Below, one piece after another: positions 54,411 to 62,729 of a DNA stretch of 64,000 nucleotides. Position numbers and translations under genes: made by a program. A model generated the notes under the pieces. It was not told the DNA's origin. It did no database searches and saw nothing but the letters and a program-made list of their open reading frames with translations. Source of the stretch: CAZCCV01 sp964497515 (lineage in GTDB: Bacteria; Armatimonadota; UBA5829; DTLH01); contig CAZCCV010000009.1 of assembly GCA_964497515.1 (NCBI GenBank), forward strand, positions 14,578-78,577, written 5' to 3'. Position 1 is the stretch's first letter. Each line of letters starts with the position of its first letter.

Positions 54411-55147
54411 CGATGCAGAAAGTCTTCGAACGCCCTAACGCGCTGTCGGATATTCCGTTCACCTACTGTGCGGGTTGCCTCCACAGCGTGGTGCATCGAC
54501 TGATAGCTGAGCTAATCGACGAACTTGGCCTGATGGAGAAGACCATCGGGGTATGCCCGGTTGGGTGTTCGGTGTTTATGTACGATTTTATGTCGTGCGA
54601 TATGATCGAAGCCTCGCATGGACGAGCTCCTGCAGTAGCTACCGGCGTCAAGCGGATGCTGCCCGATAGCTTTGTGTTCTCATACCAGGGCGACGGCGAT
54701 CTGGCAGCGATTGGCACCGCTGAGACTATACACGCCGCAGCCCGCGGTGAGAATATTTCTATTATCTTTATCAACAATGGCACCTATGGAATGACTGGCG
54801 GCCAGATGGCTCCGACAACTATGATTGGTCAGCGAACCACTACCTGTCCAAATGGAAGAGATCCCCAAGTCGCTGGTTATCCGATAAAAGTGTGCGAACT
54901 TCTCTCGGCAGTAGATGGCCCTTCGTATATAGCGAGAGTTGCGCCCGTTAGCGCAGCCGGTCTGACCAGAACGAAGAACGCGATCAAGAAAGCGTTCCAG
55001 AAGCAGCTTGATGGCAAAGGGTTTTCGCTTGTAGAGGTTCTGTCGAATTGCCCGACTCAGTGGAAAATGTCTCCTGTGGACAGTTTGAAATGGATAGAAG
55101 AGACAGCCGCTGAGTTCTACCCGTTAGGGGAGTTCGTTGATCGTTAA
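54407..55147 (+). CDS. korB: 2-oxoacid:ferredoxin oxidoreductase beta subunit (TPP-binding)
   Basis: A 246-residue subunit that binds thiamin diphosphate and an iron-sulfur cluster. The TPP motif is YQGDGDLAAIGTAETIHAAARGENISIIFINNGTYGMTGG in parts (GDGD to NN). Cysteines near the N-terminus are in FTYCAGCLH and VCPVGCSV. The GTG at 54407 follows GGAGG by 7 nt and overlaps korA by 4 nt. Confidence 0.94.
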   Translation: MTMQKVFERPNALSDIPFTYCAGCLHSVVHRLIAELIDELGLMEKTIGVCPVGCSVFMYDFMSCDMIEASHGRAPAVATGVKRMLPDSFVFSYQGDGDLAAIGTAETIHAAARGENISIIFINNGTYGMTGGQMAPTTMIGQRTTTCPNGRDPQVAGYPIKVCELLSAVDGPSYIARVAPVSAAGLTRTKNAIKKAFQKQLDGKGFSLVEVLSNCPTQWKMSPVDSLKWIEETAAEFYPLGEFVDR

Positions 55148-55160
55148 GGAGGCGTGTGTC

Positions 55161-55706
55161 ATGCATCAAGAAGTGGTAATGGCCGGCACGGGTGGACAGG
55201 GTGTTATGGTCATCGGTCAGCTTCTAGCTCACGCAGCAGTCATAGAGGACAAGGAAGTTGTGTGGTTCCCTTCTTACGGCCCGGAGACCAGAGGCGGAAG
55301 TGCGAATTGCACAGTGATTGTTTCGAGCGAACAGATTGGCTCGCCAGTGACAGCGTGTCCGGATACACTGGTTGCGTTAAATCAAGTGTCGCTCGACAGG
55401 TTTGTGGATTCCATTAAGCGCGAAGGTGTGATTGTAGTCAACACCTCGCTTGCGGCATTGCCAACTGATCGAGAGGACTGCGAAATAGTAGCTGTCCCGG
55501 CTAACGACATAGCCGCGGAACTGGGGAACCTGAAGATTGCAAATATGGTTATGCTTGGAGCATTCATCGGTTTGCTAAGCCCAGTGAAGATTGAATCAGT
55601 AATAGAAGCCTTGTCTGAAGTCATTCCGCGGCATCGACACAGCCTGCTTCCTTTGAATGAACAGGCGCTGCGACGTGGGGCCGAATTGACCGCCAAGGTT
55701 CACTAG
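55161..55706 (+). CDS. korC: 2-oxoacid:ferredoxin oxidoreductase gamma subunit
   Basis: A 181-residue subunit of the POR/KOR gamma type: VVMAGTGGQGVMVIGQLLAHAA, then SYGPETRGGSANCTVIVSSEQIGSP. The ATG at 55161 has AAGGAGG 8 nt upstream; the frame is open a little further back but that is not supported. It ends the plus-strand run and is followed by a terminator. Confidence 0.92.
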   Translation: MHQEVVMAGTGGQGVMVIGQLLAHAAVIEDKEVVWFPSYGPETRGGSANCTVIVSSEQIGSPVTACPDTLVALNQVSLDRFVDSIKREGVIVVNTSLAALPTDREDCEIVAVPANDIAAELGNLKIANMVMLGAFIGLLSPVKIESVIEALSEVIPRHRHSLLPLNEQALRRGAELTAKVH

Positions 55707-55718
55707 ACGATAAACAAT

Positions 55719-55749
55719 GAAGCGGGGTGCAGAACCCCGCTTCGTTTTA
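55719..55749 (+). terminator. Rho-independent terminator of the oxidoreductase operon
   Basis: A 10-bp stem (GAAGCGGGGT / ACCCCGCTTC) with a 5-nt loop is followed by GTTTTA. It also faces the convergent GDSL gene. Confidence 0.85.
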
Positions 55750-55771
55750 TAGTATCCAGTCCTTGCCTAGC

Positions 55772-56989
55772 TTACTGTTGACGCACTAATCTCCACTCCC
55801 ACGTTCGGTTGCTGCCAGCCTTTTCAATTCGATCTGTCTCCCACTCGGCAATGACTCTATCGAACTCTTCACCAATTGGTTCGAGCTGTCTCTTTGCCTC
55901 ATCCATCAGCCAACTAGCGGAAGAGATATTTCTCCATCGGGCAAAATACATTTGTTCCTGGTTTAAGATCAGTCTGTCCAGCTCTTCGCCCAGCTTGAGC
56001 CACGGCCCAGGATAGGTTGTCAAGTTGATCCCTTTCGACAAATCCGTTGCAGAGAATACACCAACTTCAGCAGAATCAACGGTGAGCTTCCACTGACCTT
56101 CCCCGAGACCTGTAACCTTGAAGCTGTAGTCGCTGATTTCTTCGAGCATCGGAACGTAGCGCAACATCCTCTGGGCGTCCCGATTAAAGAACATAGGGAG
56201 TGCGTCGTCCGTTCTAATGAAACGTACAGAGTCTGCACTCACAATTAGCTCTGACACAATGCATCCTTCGGCTGTGAACGATCTGTCGCCTACGTTAATC
56301 GCCAGACTCGACGGCTGTTTGGTACATCCAAGTGCTTTTAGCAGCCCATATGCCATAACAATGTGCCCGAAATCATTCGGATGCACCGAATCTGGAATCA
56401 TGGTGAAGTTCGGATCGTCGGCCTTTGCCCTTGTCTGCACATCAATCATCAGCGCGTGGATGTCGTATACGGGGAGATTTTCATCCTTTGCAAGTGCTAA
56501 AACGCCATCGGCAAACCTGCGCAGTGTGCTGTTGTAGTCTTTCTCTTTCAGGTTCACGTTTTTGTCGGGATCGATGCACCCAGGCGTTAGCAGAACAACA
56601 CGCACACCAGCTTTCCGAAGATCTGAGACAGTGCCTTTCATACTCGAAATATACCTGTCGAACCGCCCCTCTTCAAATGTTGTGTAACCTGCATCGTTCA
56701 TTCCAAAACAGATGCTTACGACATTGGGTTTCTGGCTGAGGACGTCGCGCTCCAAACGCGCGAGCCCGCCAGGTGATGTGTCCCCACTCCACCCCACATT
56801 GCGAAAGGTGATATTTTCACCCGGATACCGCAAAGCGAAATAATCCATGACAAATCTGGTGTAAATTTGCTGTTCAGTGATACTGTCTCCCAAAAACACG
56901 AACCTGTCGCCAGACTTCACGATGGGTTCTGCCGACAAAACTCCGGCCAGGCAGACCACCGCTATCAGAACTGCAAAAAGTTGTCTCAT
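55772..56989 (-). CDS. Secreted GDSL/SGNH-family esterase
   Basis: A 405-residue exported hydrolase. A signal peptide (QLFAVLIAVVCLAGVLSA) is followed by the SGNH fold: Ser36 (FLGDSITEQ, the nucleophile), the block-III Asn98 (FGMNDA), and Asp200/His203 (DSVHPNDFG). After about residue 225 comes an additional domain of about 180 residues of unknown fold. Substrate is unknown; related enzymes remove acetyl groups from polysaccharides. GAGGT precedes the ATG, 4 bp after the end of the C26 gene, so the two form an operon. Confidence 0.88.
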   Translation of the reverse strand: MRQLFAVLIAVVCLAGVLSAEPIVKSGDRFVFLGDSITEQQIYTRFVMDYFALRYPGENITFRNVGWSGDTSPGGLARLERDVLSQKPNVVSICFGMNDAGYTTFEEGRFDRYISSMKGTVSDLRKAGVRVVLLTPGCIDPDKNVNLKEKDYNSTLRRFADGVLALAKDENLPVYDIHALMIDVQTRAKADDPNFTMIPDSVHPNDFGHIVMAYGLLKALGCTKQPSSLAINVGDRSFTAEGCIVSELIVSADSVRFIRTDDALPMFFNRDAQRMLRYVPMLEEISDYSFKVTGLGEGQWKLTVDSAEVGVFSATDLSKGINLTTYPGPWLKLGEELDRLILNQEQMYFARWRNISSASWLMDEAKRQLEPIGEEFDRVIAEWETDRIEKAGSNRTWEWRLVRQQ

Positions 56990-56993
56990 CTAC

Positions 56994-57749
56994 TTACCTC
57001 ATTGCTTGTTTAACACAAGATTGTCTTACAAGCTCAGCAAAAATCGGCTTGCACGCTTCGTGAACCAGTGCATCCTGTATGCGCTCCGGATGCCATTGAA
57101 CCGCGACAAGCCAAGGATGATTATTGCCTTCGAATGCTTCAATCAGCCCATCGGAAGCTGCAGCAACTGCTCGCAACTCAGGTGCGAGATCCTCCGGCAT
57201 AACCCCTTGATGATGATAGCTGTTCACTTTGAGCGCAGACGCTCCGAGCAGTTTTCCAAGTCTGGAGTCGGTATCGACAGCCACTTCGTGGCAAGCACTC
57301 TGGCCTTCGATACCAGTTCTGTGGACAACGCTGTTCCCCACACACAGGGAAATATCCGGCACCAGATGCTTTCCAAGGATTATATTCAGAACCTGAAATC
57401 CTCGGCAGATTCCGAGTACAGGAATCCCAAGCTGCAGCGACCGTTCGACCAATAGTAGCTCGTATAAATCTCTATTCTCGGAAAGCTCCATAGAGTACTT
57501 TGTTATGATTTCCTGATCGCTGAGGTTTTCATCCCCCGGGCGGCGAAGGTAGTGCTTTGGGTGAACATCATTACCGCCGGTAACCAGAAGCCCTTGGCAG
57601 TCTTCAAGTCGGCCTCGTTTTCTGAGTCCGAGAGCCACTGGTTCGCCACCTGCCCCGATGATCGCTTTTTCGTACGGTCGATAGTACGCTCCCCCAACCT
57701 GCCATTTTCGGACTGTGCCGGTGGTTATTCCGATTAGTGGTTTGCTCAT
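56994..57749 (-). CDS. C26-family gamma-glutamyl hydrolase-like amidotransferase
   Basis: A 251-residue class I glutamine-amidotransferase-fold hydrolase of the PuuD type. The nucleophile is Cys115 (GICRGFQVLN), and His219 and Glu221 (VQWHPERIQ) complete the triad. TGGNDVHPKHY is conserved. PuuD-type enzymes cleave gamma-glutamyl-gamma-aminobutyrate, while others act on folate or peptidoglycan-related gamma-Glu bonds. No Shine-Dalgarno is visible before the ATG, so the message may be leaderless (a weak TACATA lies 8 nt before it). It is cotranscribed with the GDSL gene. Confidence 0.88.
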   Translation of the reverse strand: MSKPLIGITTGTVRKWQVGGAYYRPYEKAIIGAGGEPVALGLRKRGRLEDCQGLLVTGGNDVHPKHYLRRPGDENLSDQEIITKYSMELSENRDLYELLLVERSLQLGIPVLGICRGFQVLNIILGKHLVPDISLCVGNSVVHRTGIEGQSACHEVAVDTDSRLGKLLGASALKVNSYHHQGVMPEDLAPELRAVAAASDGLIEAFEGNNHPWLVAVQWHPERIQDALVHEACKPIFAELVRQSCVKQAMR

Positions 57750-57842
57750 ATTAGTAATATGTATCCTGCCTTTGGTCTATGAAAAAGAAGCTCTTCTACT
57801 TAACAGTGTAACATTCGGTCTCCATCGCGGCAATTTCCGAGG

Positions 57843-57848
57843 TATAAT
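57843..57848 (+). promoter_or_regulatory. -10 element before the subtilase gene
   Basis: TATAAT lies 33 bp before the ATG at 57881. No -35 match is seen at the expected distance, so this is only a weak promoter call. Confidence 0.4.
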
Positions 57849-57880
57849 GCCATTGGAACAGGTGAAAGGAGACCACTAGA

Positions 57881-59962
57881 ATGGTCGCAAGCAAATGGAT
57901 AACAGGCCTCCTGAGAGAGGCCGCAACACGATACATTGCAATTGCATTTGTACTGGTCTTGCTGCCAGCTTCTGCAATAGCTATAGACTGTGCACCAGAT
58001 GAGCTGATAGTTCGAATGAAACCCGTGAAGGGTATGACTACTGCTTCTGCGATCAAGGTAGTTCAGGCATCGGTCGGTGGGGCTATCAAACGCGAGATCA
58101 AAGATCTGGGTTATGTGACGATCAAGCTGCCCAAAGGAGCCGACCTAGAGCAGGCAATCGGGAAGCTCAAGAACAACCCCGTGGTTGATTATGTAGGGCC
58201 GAACCATCGCATCTACGCTGTTTCGAATCCACCGCAGTACTTCCCGAACGATCCTGTATTTCAATACGGCGCAGATGTTTTCAGCCTGGTCTATTTTGAC
58301 ATAATCAACATGCCTTGTTGGGGGCTCTACAACGATGGTTACGGAGCATATAGAGCGGACGTCTGGGCTCCGGAAGCGTGGCACATATACCAGAACACCC
58401 CGAACAAAGCTCAGGTTGTAATAGCTGTGATCGATACCGGCGTCGACTACTATCATCAAGACCTGCGATACAAGATTTGGCAGAATCCTGGTGAGATTCC
58501 TTATAACGGAATTGATGACGATAACAACGGTTTTATCGACGACACAATGGGTTGGAACTTCGTGTCTAACAACAACGATCCTTTGGACGATATGATAATC
58601 TACCACGGCACCATGGTAGCCTCAGTGGCTGCAGCCAAAGGAGATGATGGTGTAGGTATGGCAGGAATGGCGTGGGATAGCCCGATCCTGCCAGTAAAAG
58701 TGATCGGTGAGGATGGCTCTGGGCTGGAAGATGATGCCGCTGCCGGTATAGTCTACGCCGTTAATCTGGGTGCAAAGGTCATAAATCTGAGCCTCTCGGG
58801 TGACAATGCACCATCTCTCAAGACCGCTGTAGACTACGCTTGGGAAAACGGCGCCATCTGTGTATGTGCCAGTGGCAACGAGGCGAAATCCACACCATCG
58901 TATCCGGCATCGTATGAACACTCTCTTGCAGTTGGAGGGACGGACCCTTACGACAACTGGTGGTACGATGGTCCGAAATCCGGCAGTAACTACGGCCCGT
59001 ATATCGACGTAGTTGCTCCTAGTGTCGATGTGGTTGGAGCGAGCAACCTTTGGATGGACATCGGACTCGGCGACGAACCCTACGACGCACAAGCAGGGAC
59101 ATCGCTCGCTGCACCGTTTGTATCAGGACTGGCGGCTATGATCTGGTCGATACATCCGGATTGGCCAAACACAAAGGTGTTTTATCAGATTCTGCACACG
59201 GCGGACGATATTCACACGCCGGGCTACGACATATACACCGGTTGGGGCAGGATAAACGCCTACCGTGCGCTTACAGAACCGTTCAATGAGCTTACGAAGA
59301 TTGCCGATGTCAAGAAACTGCCTCTCGGAAGTGCAGCAGCGATCTCGGGCAGGGTTCTGACAACCCGGAGTCCCAGCAACACTGATCCTAAGGGAGATTT
59401 CCAGAATAAGCTGTATGTGGAAGACCCCGACAGAGCCTCCGGGATACTCCTTAGTTTTGCAAATGGTGCTCCCAATGACCTTGTGCCTGGAGACATCGTG
59501 GATATTATCGGTGCCACCGGAATTGTTAACGGCGAGCTCGCGATTGTAGACCCGTTCGTCGCAAAAACTGGTTTCCGCCCTGCACTGAAACCACTCGGAG
59601 TGACCAATAAGGCGATGGGTGGAGGCCAGTTTGGCCAGCAAGCGGCCGTAATAAACAGGTTTGCCTATCCCAGAACGATGGCCACAGGAGCAAACAACAT
59701 CGGGCTTCTGGTTAAGGTTTGGGGGCGTGTTAAGGCTGTGGGTTCAAACTTCTTCTACATCGACGACGGATCGGGAACTATGGACGACACCGATAATATG
59801 GGTGTAAGAGTGGTGTTTGATCCTGACAAAATACAGCGACCCGCTGGCGGACAGTATGCTTGGGTAACTGGAATATCCTCGTGTGAATACGTTGGAGGCA
59901 GCACTACTCTTTCCAGACGAGTGCTGAGACCTCGAACGCAGAGTGATATCGGCGCGAAGTAG
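57881..59962 (+). CDS. Secreted subtilisin-like serine protease with C-terminal OB-like domains
   Basis: A 693-residue exported protease of family S8. A signal peptide (about 19-34) and an inhibitor-like propeptide (DELIVRMKPVKGMT to about 110) precede the catalytic domain: Asp185 (VIDTGVDYYH), His242 (YHGTMVAS), Asn333 (SGNE) and Ser408 (GTSLAAPFVSGLAAM). From about residue 470 two beta-rich segments (AISGRVLTT, FQNKLYVEDPDRASGI, PGDIVDIIGATGIVNGELAIVDP, then VWGRVKAVGSNFFYIDDGSG) look like tandem OB-fold domains, probably for substrate or surface binding. GAAAGGAGA stands upstream of the ATG. A terminator follows. Confidence 0.93.
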   Translation: MVASKWITGLLREAATRYIAIAFVLVLLPASAIAIDCAPDELIVRMKPVKGMTTASAIKVVQASVGGAIKREIKDLGYVTIKLPKGADLEQAIGKLKNNPVVDYVGPNHRIYAVSNPPQYFPNDPVFQYGADVFSLVYFDIINMPCWGLYNDGYGAYRADVWAPEAWHIYQNTPNKAQVVIAVIDTGVDYYHQDLRYKIWQNPGEIPYNGIDDDNNGFIDDTMGWNFVSNNNDPLDDMIIYHGTMVASVAAAKGDDGVGMAGMAWDSPILPVKVIGEDGSGLEDDAAAGIVYAVNLGAKVINLSLSGDNAPSLKTAVDYAWENGAICVCASGNEAKSTPSYPASYEHSLAVGGTDPYDNWWYDGPKSGSNYGPYIDVVAPSVDVVGASNLWMDIGLGDEPYDAQAGTSLAAPFVSGLAAMIWSIHPDWPNTKVFYQILHTADDIHTPGYDIYTGWGRINAYRALTEPFNELTKIADVKKLPLGSAAAISGRVLTTRSPSNTDPKGDFQNKLYVEDPDRASGILLSFANGAPNDLVPGDIVDIIGATGIVNGELAIVDPFVAKTGFRPALKPLGVTNKAMGGGQFGQQAAVINRFAYPRTMATGANNIGLLVKVWGRVKAVGSNFFYIDDGSGTMDDTDNMGVRVVFDPDKIQRPAGGQYAWVTGISSCEYVGGSTTLSRRVLRPRTQSDIGAK

Positions 59963-59987
59963 CTCCGGATCATTGATGAAGTGACGA

Positions 59988-60026
59988 ACGCCCCTCCCGT
60001 TGACCCGGTGAGGGGCGTCTGTTTTT
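59988..60026 (+). terminator. Rho-independent terminator after the subtilase gene
   Basis: A 9-bp stem (ACGCCCCTC / GAGGGGCGT), extended by CCG/CGG across one unpaired T, is followed by CTGTTTTT. Confidence 0.85.
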
Positions 60027-60090
60027 CAGAACACTTCGCACTTGCCTTCTGAGCCTTCTCGCTATATGATGAGCTATCAGGTCAGAAGAG

Positions 60091-61647
60091 ATGCAGAAAA
60101 GACCACTCCTTCCAGTAGCCACGGCGTTCATAATCGGTATACTGCTTGCGGAAGCCTGGACATTGCCGTTGTTTATCGCGATTGCTGGGCTAGCCCTCCT
60201 TTGTGCAGTTCTCGTTGTCACGAATAAATATAGTCTCGCAATTCTCTGCGTGATGGCTGCACTGGGTTTTATACGCTGTCAACAATTCTGTACTATTGCT
60301 CAAAACGACATCTCTATGTTTGCTGAATCTGAAACTTGCATCACAACAGGCTGCATAACCTCTGATGTCGATGTCCGAGAGAACAGAGCGATATTCAATC
60401 TCAGAGTGCGACAGGTGGAGATAAACGGAGAGAAGATTCCTGCATCAGGACTGTTGTTGGTATCGTGCTATCGGCCGGCAAACCGACCAGATTGGCAACC
60501 ACCAAACTACGGAGATGTCATTGTTCTGACTGCCCGGATACGTGAACCGGCTGACTCGAACAACCCCGGAGCGTTTTCTTGGCGAGATTATCTTGCAAGA
60601 CAGAGAATATATGCCGAAGCTCGCGTTTACAACTCTGAGGCAATAGCATTCGTAAAAACCGAAACCCTTAACCCTGTGGAGAGGTTAGCTCTAAAGGCAA
60701 AGCAGAGGGTTGTTGAATCTGTTATGGACAATCTTCCTCCCGACGAAGCTGCTGTTGTAGCAGGAATCGATTTAGGAACATACGCAGTGCTTCCTGAGCG
60801 GCTTCTTCGCAACTTCACGCGCACAAGTACACTTCATCTTCTGGCAGCATCAGGCTTCAACTGTGCAGTGGTTGTCTTCGTATTCAGATTCATTCTGATA
60901 AAGCTGCTGAGGTTGCCTCGACAGGTGGCAAATCTGTTGCTGATAGCTATACTCATTTTCTACATGCTGATGGTGGGAGCAAAACCGTCTATCGTTCGAG
61001 CGACAATAATGGCAAGCCTGCTGCTTATTGCGCCGCTCGTTAGCCGGCCGGCAGATGCAATCAATCTGCTATTTGCGGCTGCACTGATTATCCTGATGAT
61101 TAACCCGCTGGATGCTTTCAATGTGAGCTTTCAATTGTCCGCTGCAGCAGTGTTGGCGCTGATACTGGTGCTGCCGATTATCAATGCTACGGCAAAAAAA
61201 TGGCAGTTGGATCCGTCCTCAGCATTCGGCAGAGCAAAGCTTGCCCGCTATCTTGTTCGAGACACCTGGCAGGGATTCACGGCGACAATTGCGGCGACAC
61301 TTGGCACAATCCCACTGTTAGCTCACTATTTCAATCAACTGTCGCTGGTATCTTTTGTTGTTAATGCCGTAGTTGCCGCAATGGTGCTACCGATCTTTGT
61401 TGTGGGGTTACTGTTGCCGATTCTCTCCTGGGTGCCTCTGTTGGGCGACGTACTCGTTTGGGCAGGGACGGGTGTCACGAGATTTGCGCTCGGCGTTATC
61501 AACTGGTTCGGCGAGCTACCTTACGCGTGCGTTTCTGTGCCTTCACCTAGAATAGCCGGGATTGTGGGTTACTATTTGATTCTCGCCGCCATACTGATAT
61601 ATGCAAATGACAAACTTCTTTCAGGAAAAAATCAGACTCGGAATTAG
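60091..61647 (+). CDS. comEC: ComEC/Rec2 DNA-uptake channel, N-terminal part
   Basis: A 518-residue protein covering the N-terminal OB-like (DUF4131) region and the multi-helix Competence domain of ComEC, the inner-membrane channel that takes up single-stranded DNA. Typical segments are NNPGAFSWRDYLARQRIYAEARV, STLHLLAASGFNCAVVVF and AKPSIVRATIMASLLLIA. It stops at 61647 without the C-terminal metallo-beta-lactamase domain; that domain is in the next frame at 61601-62551. No com, pil or recA gene lies near enough to be an operon partner. Confidence 0.9.
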   Translation: MQKRPLLPVATAFIIGILLAEAWTLPLFIAIAGLALLCAVLVVTNKYSLAILCVMAALGFIRCQQFCTIAQNDISMFAESETCITTGCITSDVDVRENRAIFNLRVRQVEINGEKIPASGLLLVSCYRPANRPDWQPPNYGDVIVLTARIREPADSNNPGAFSWRDYLARQRIYAEARVYNSEAIAFVKTETLNPVERLALKAKQRVVESVMDNLPPDEAAVVAGIDLGTYAVLPERLLRNFTRTSTLHLLAASGFNCAVVVFVFRFILIKLLRLPRQVANLLLIAILIFYMLMVGAKPSIVRATIMASLLLIAPLVSRPADAINLLFAAALIILMINPLDAFNVSFQLSAAAVLALILVLPIINATAKKWQLDPSSAFGRAKLARYLVRDTWQGFTATIAATLGTIPLLAHYFNQLSLVSFVVNAVVAAMVLPIFVVGLLLPILSWVPLLGDVLVWAGTGVTRFALGVINWFGELPYACVSVPSPRIAGIVGYYLILAAILIYANDKLLSGKNQTRN

Positions 61648-62551
61648 CTGGTTCAATTCGAGCAGACACGCGAAGCTGATTGTCGGTGCTTCTCTTCTGG
61701 CGACAACAGTATGGATTTGGGCGCTTTGGCCGAAGGTTCCTGTGCTCGAGATGACCTTCCTCAGCGTTGGGCAAGGCGACTCAATTGTTGTTCGAAGTCC
61801 GTCAGGCCGCACTCTAGTTGTAGACTGCGGTCCGGGTCCCACAGAGAAAAGTAACTACGATGCCGGAGCCAAGGTAGTAACACCATACCTTAAACGACAG
61901 GGCGTCTCGCTGATTGATGCACTGATAATTACACACCCGCACGACGATCACATCGGTGGCGCGCCAGCCATTCTAAACAACTTTCGTGTAGCCAGATTCC
62001 TGGAGCCAGCGATAATGCCGCCGGTCGACGTTCATCAAGAAGTTCTCGACATACTGGAAAAAAAGGGGATTCCACATCAGCCAATTCACCGCGGTGACCG
62101 AATCGACTTACACGATGGCGTTATAATCGAGGTTCTCAATCCTCCGAGCACCCTACCCGCTCCAGAAAGCAGTGTTCAAGAAAATGACAGTTCAGCAGTG
62201 CTGCGGATTCGTTTTGGAAATGTAGCATTTCTGCTTACAGGAGACGCTGGAGAATTAGCCGAAGCGGATATGATAGAAAGCTGTGCGAATCTCTCTGCGC
62301 GAGTTCTTAAAGTAGGACATCACGGAAGCGCGTCTGCGACGTCCAATAACTGGCTCGAAGCAGTCAACCCTAAGGTAGCAGTGGTCTGCGTCGGCTACAA
62401 AAACCAGTTTGGTCACCCCAAGAAAGAGACTCTCGAGCGACTGGAGTCTGCCGGAGCACAAGTCTACCGCACCGATCTCGACGGCGCAGTAATTGTGACT
62501 ACCGACGGAAACCGTCTGCACGTTGCCACCAGAAAGACCCGCTGGCACTAA
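61601..62551 (+). CDS. comEC: ComEC C-terminal metallo-beta-lactamase part (split)
   Basis: A 316-residue fragment with a membrane helix (about 26-43), then LEMTFLSVGQGDSIVVRSPSGRTLVVDCG, the metal motif HPHDDH (112-117) and VGHHGSASATSN. These are the ComEC nuclease-like domain, normally fused to the channel. It overlaps the channel ORF by 47 bp in the +1 frame, and no ribosome binding site precedes its ATGs (61601, 61607). A6 at 61626-61631 lies in the overlap; losing one A would join the two frames. So it may be a split gene, a slippage product or a frameshift. Confidence 0.88.
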   Translation: MQMTNFFQEKIRLGISWFNSSRHAKLIVGASLLATTVWIWALWPKVPVLEMTFLSVGQGDSIVVRSPSGRTLVVDCGPGPTEKSNYDAGAKVVTPYLKRQGVSLIDALIITHPHDDHIGGAPAILNNFRVARFLEPAIMPPVDVHQEVLDILEKKGIPHQPIHRGDRIDLHDGVIIEVLNPPSTLPAPESSVQENDSSAVLRIRFGNVAFLLTGDAGELAEADMIESCANLSARVLKVGHHGSASATSNNWLEAVNPKVAVVCVGYKNQFGHPKKETLERLESAGAQVYRTDLDGAVIVTTDGNRLHVATRKTRWH

Positions 62552-62729
62552 CAAAAGAGCTTCACAAATTGACATGGAGCGTGCTCTTCTTTCCGACCTC
62601 GTAATCCTGCTAGTTTTCGCCTCAACACCCCGTATACCCGGTTGTTCTACGATAATCCTGGCGATTGTGCGGAATAACAGACTAGACGCTAAAATAGCGC
62701 AGAAACTACAAAAGCAAAGGAGGTCCTGT

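Noticed and set aside
62523..62729. An N-terminal extension of the ParB-like protein.
   Set aside because: A perfect AAAGGAGGT stands before the ATG at 62730 and the ParB fold begins there; the upstream part overlaps the ComEC fragment's end.
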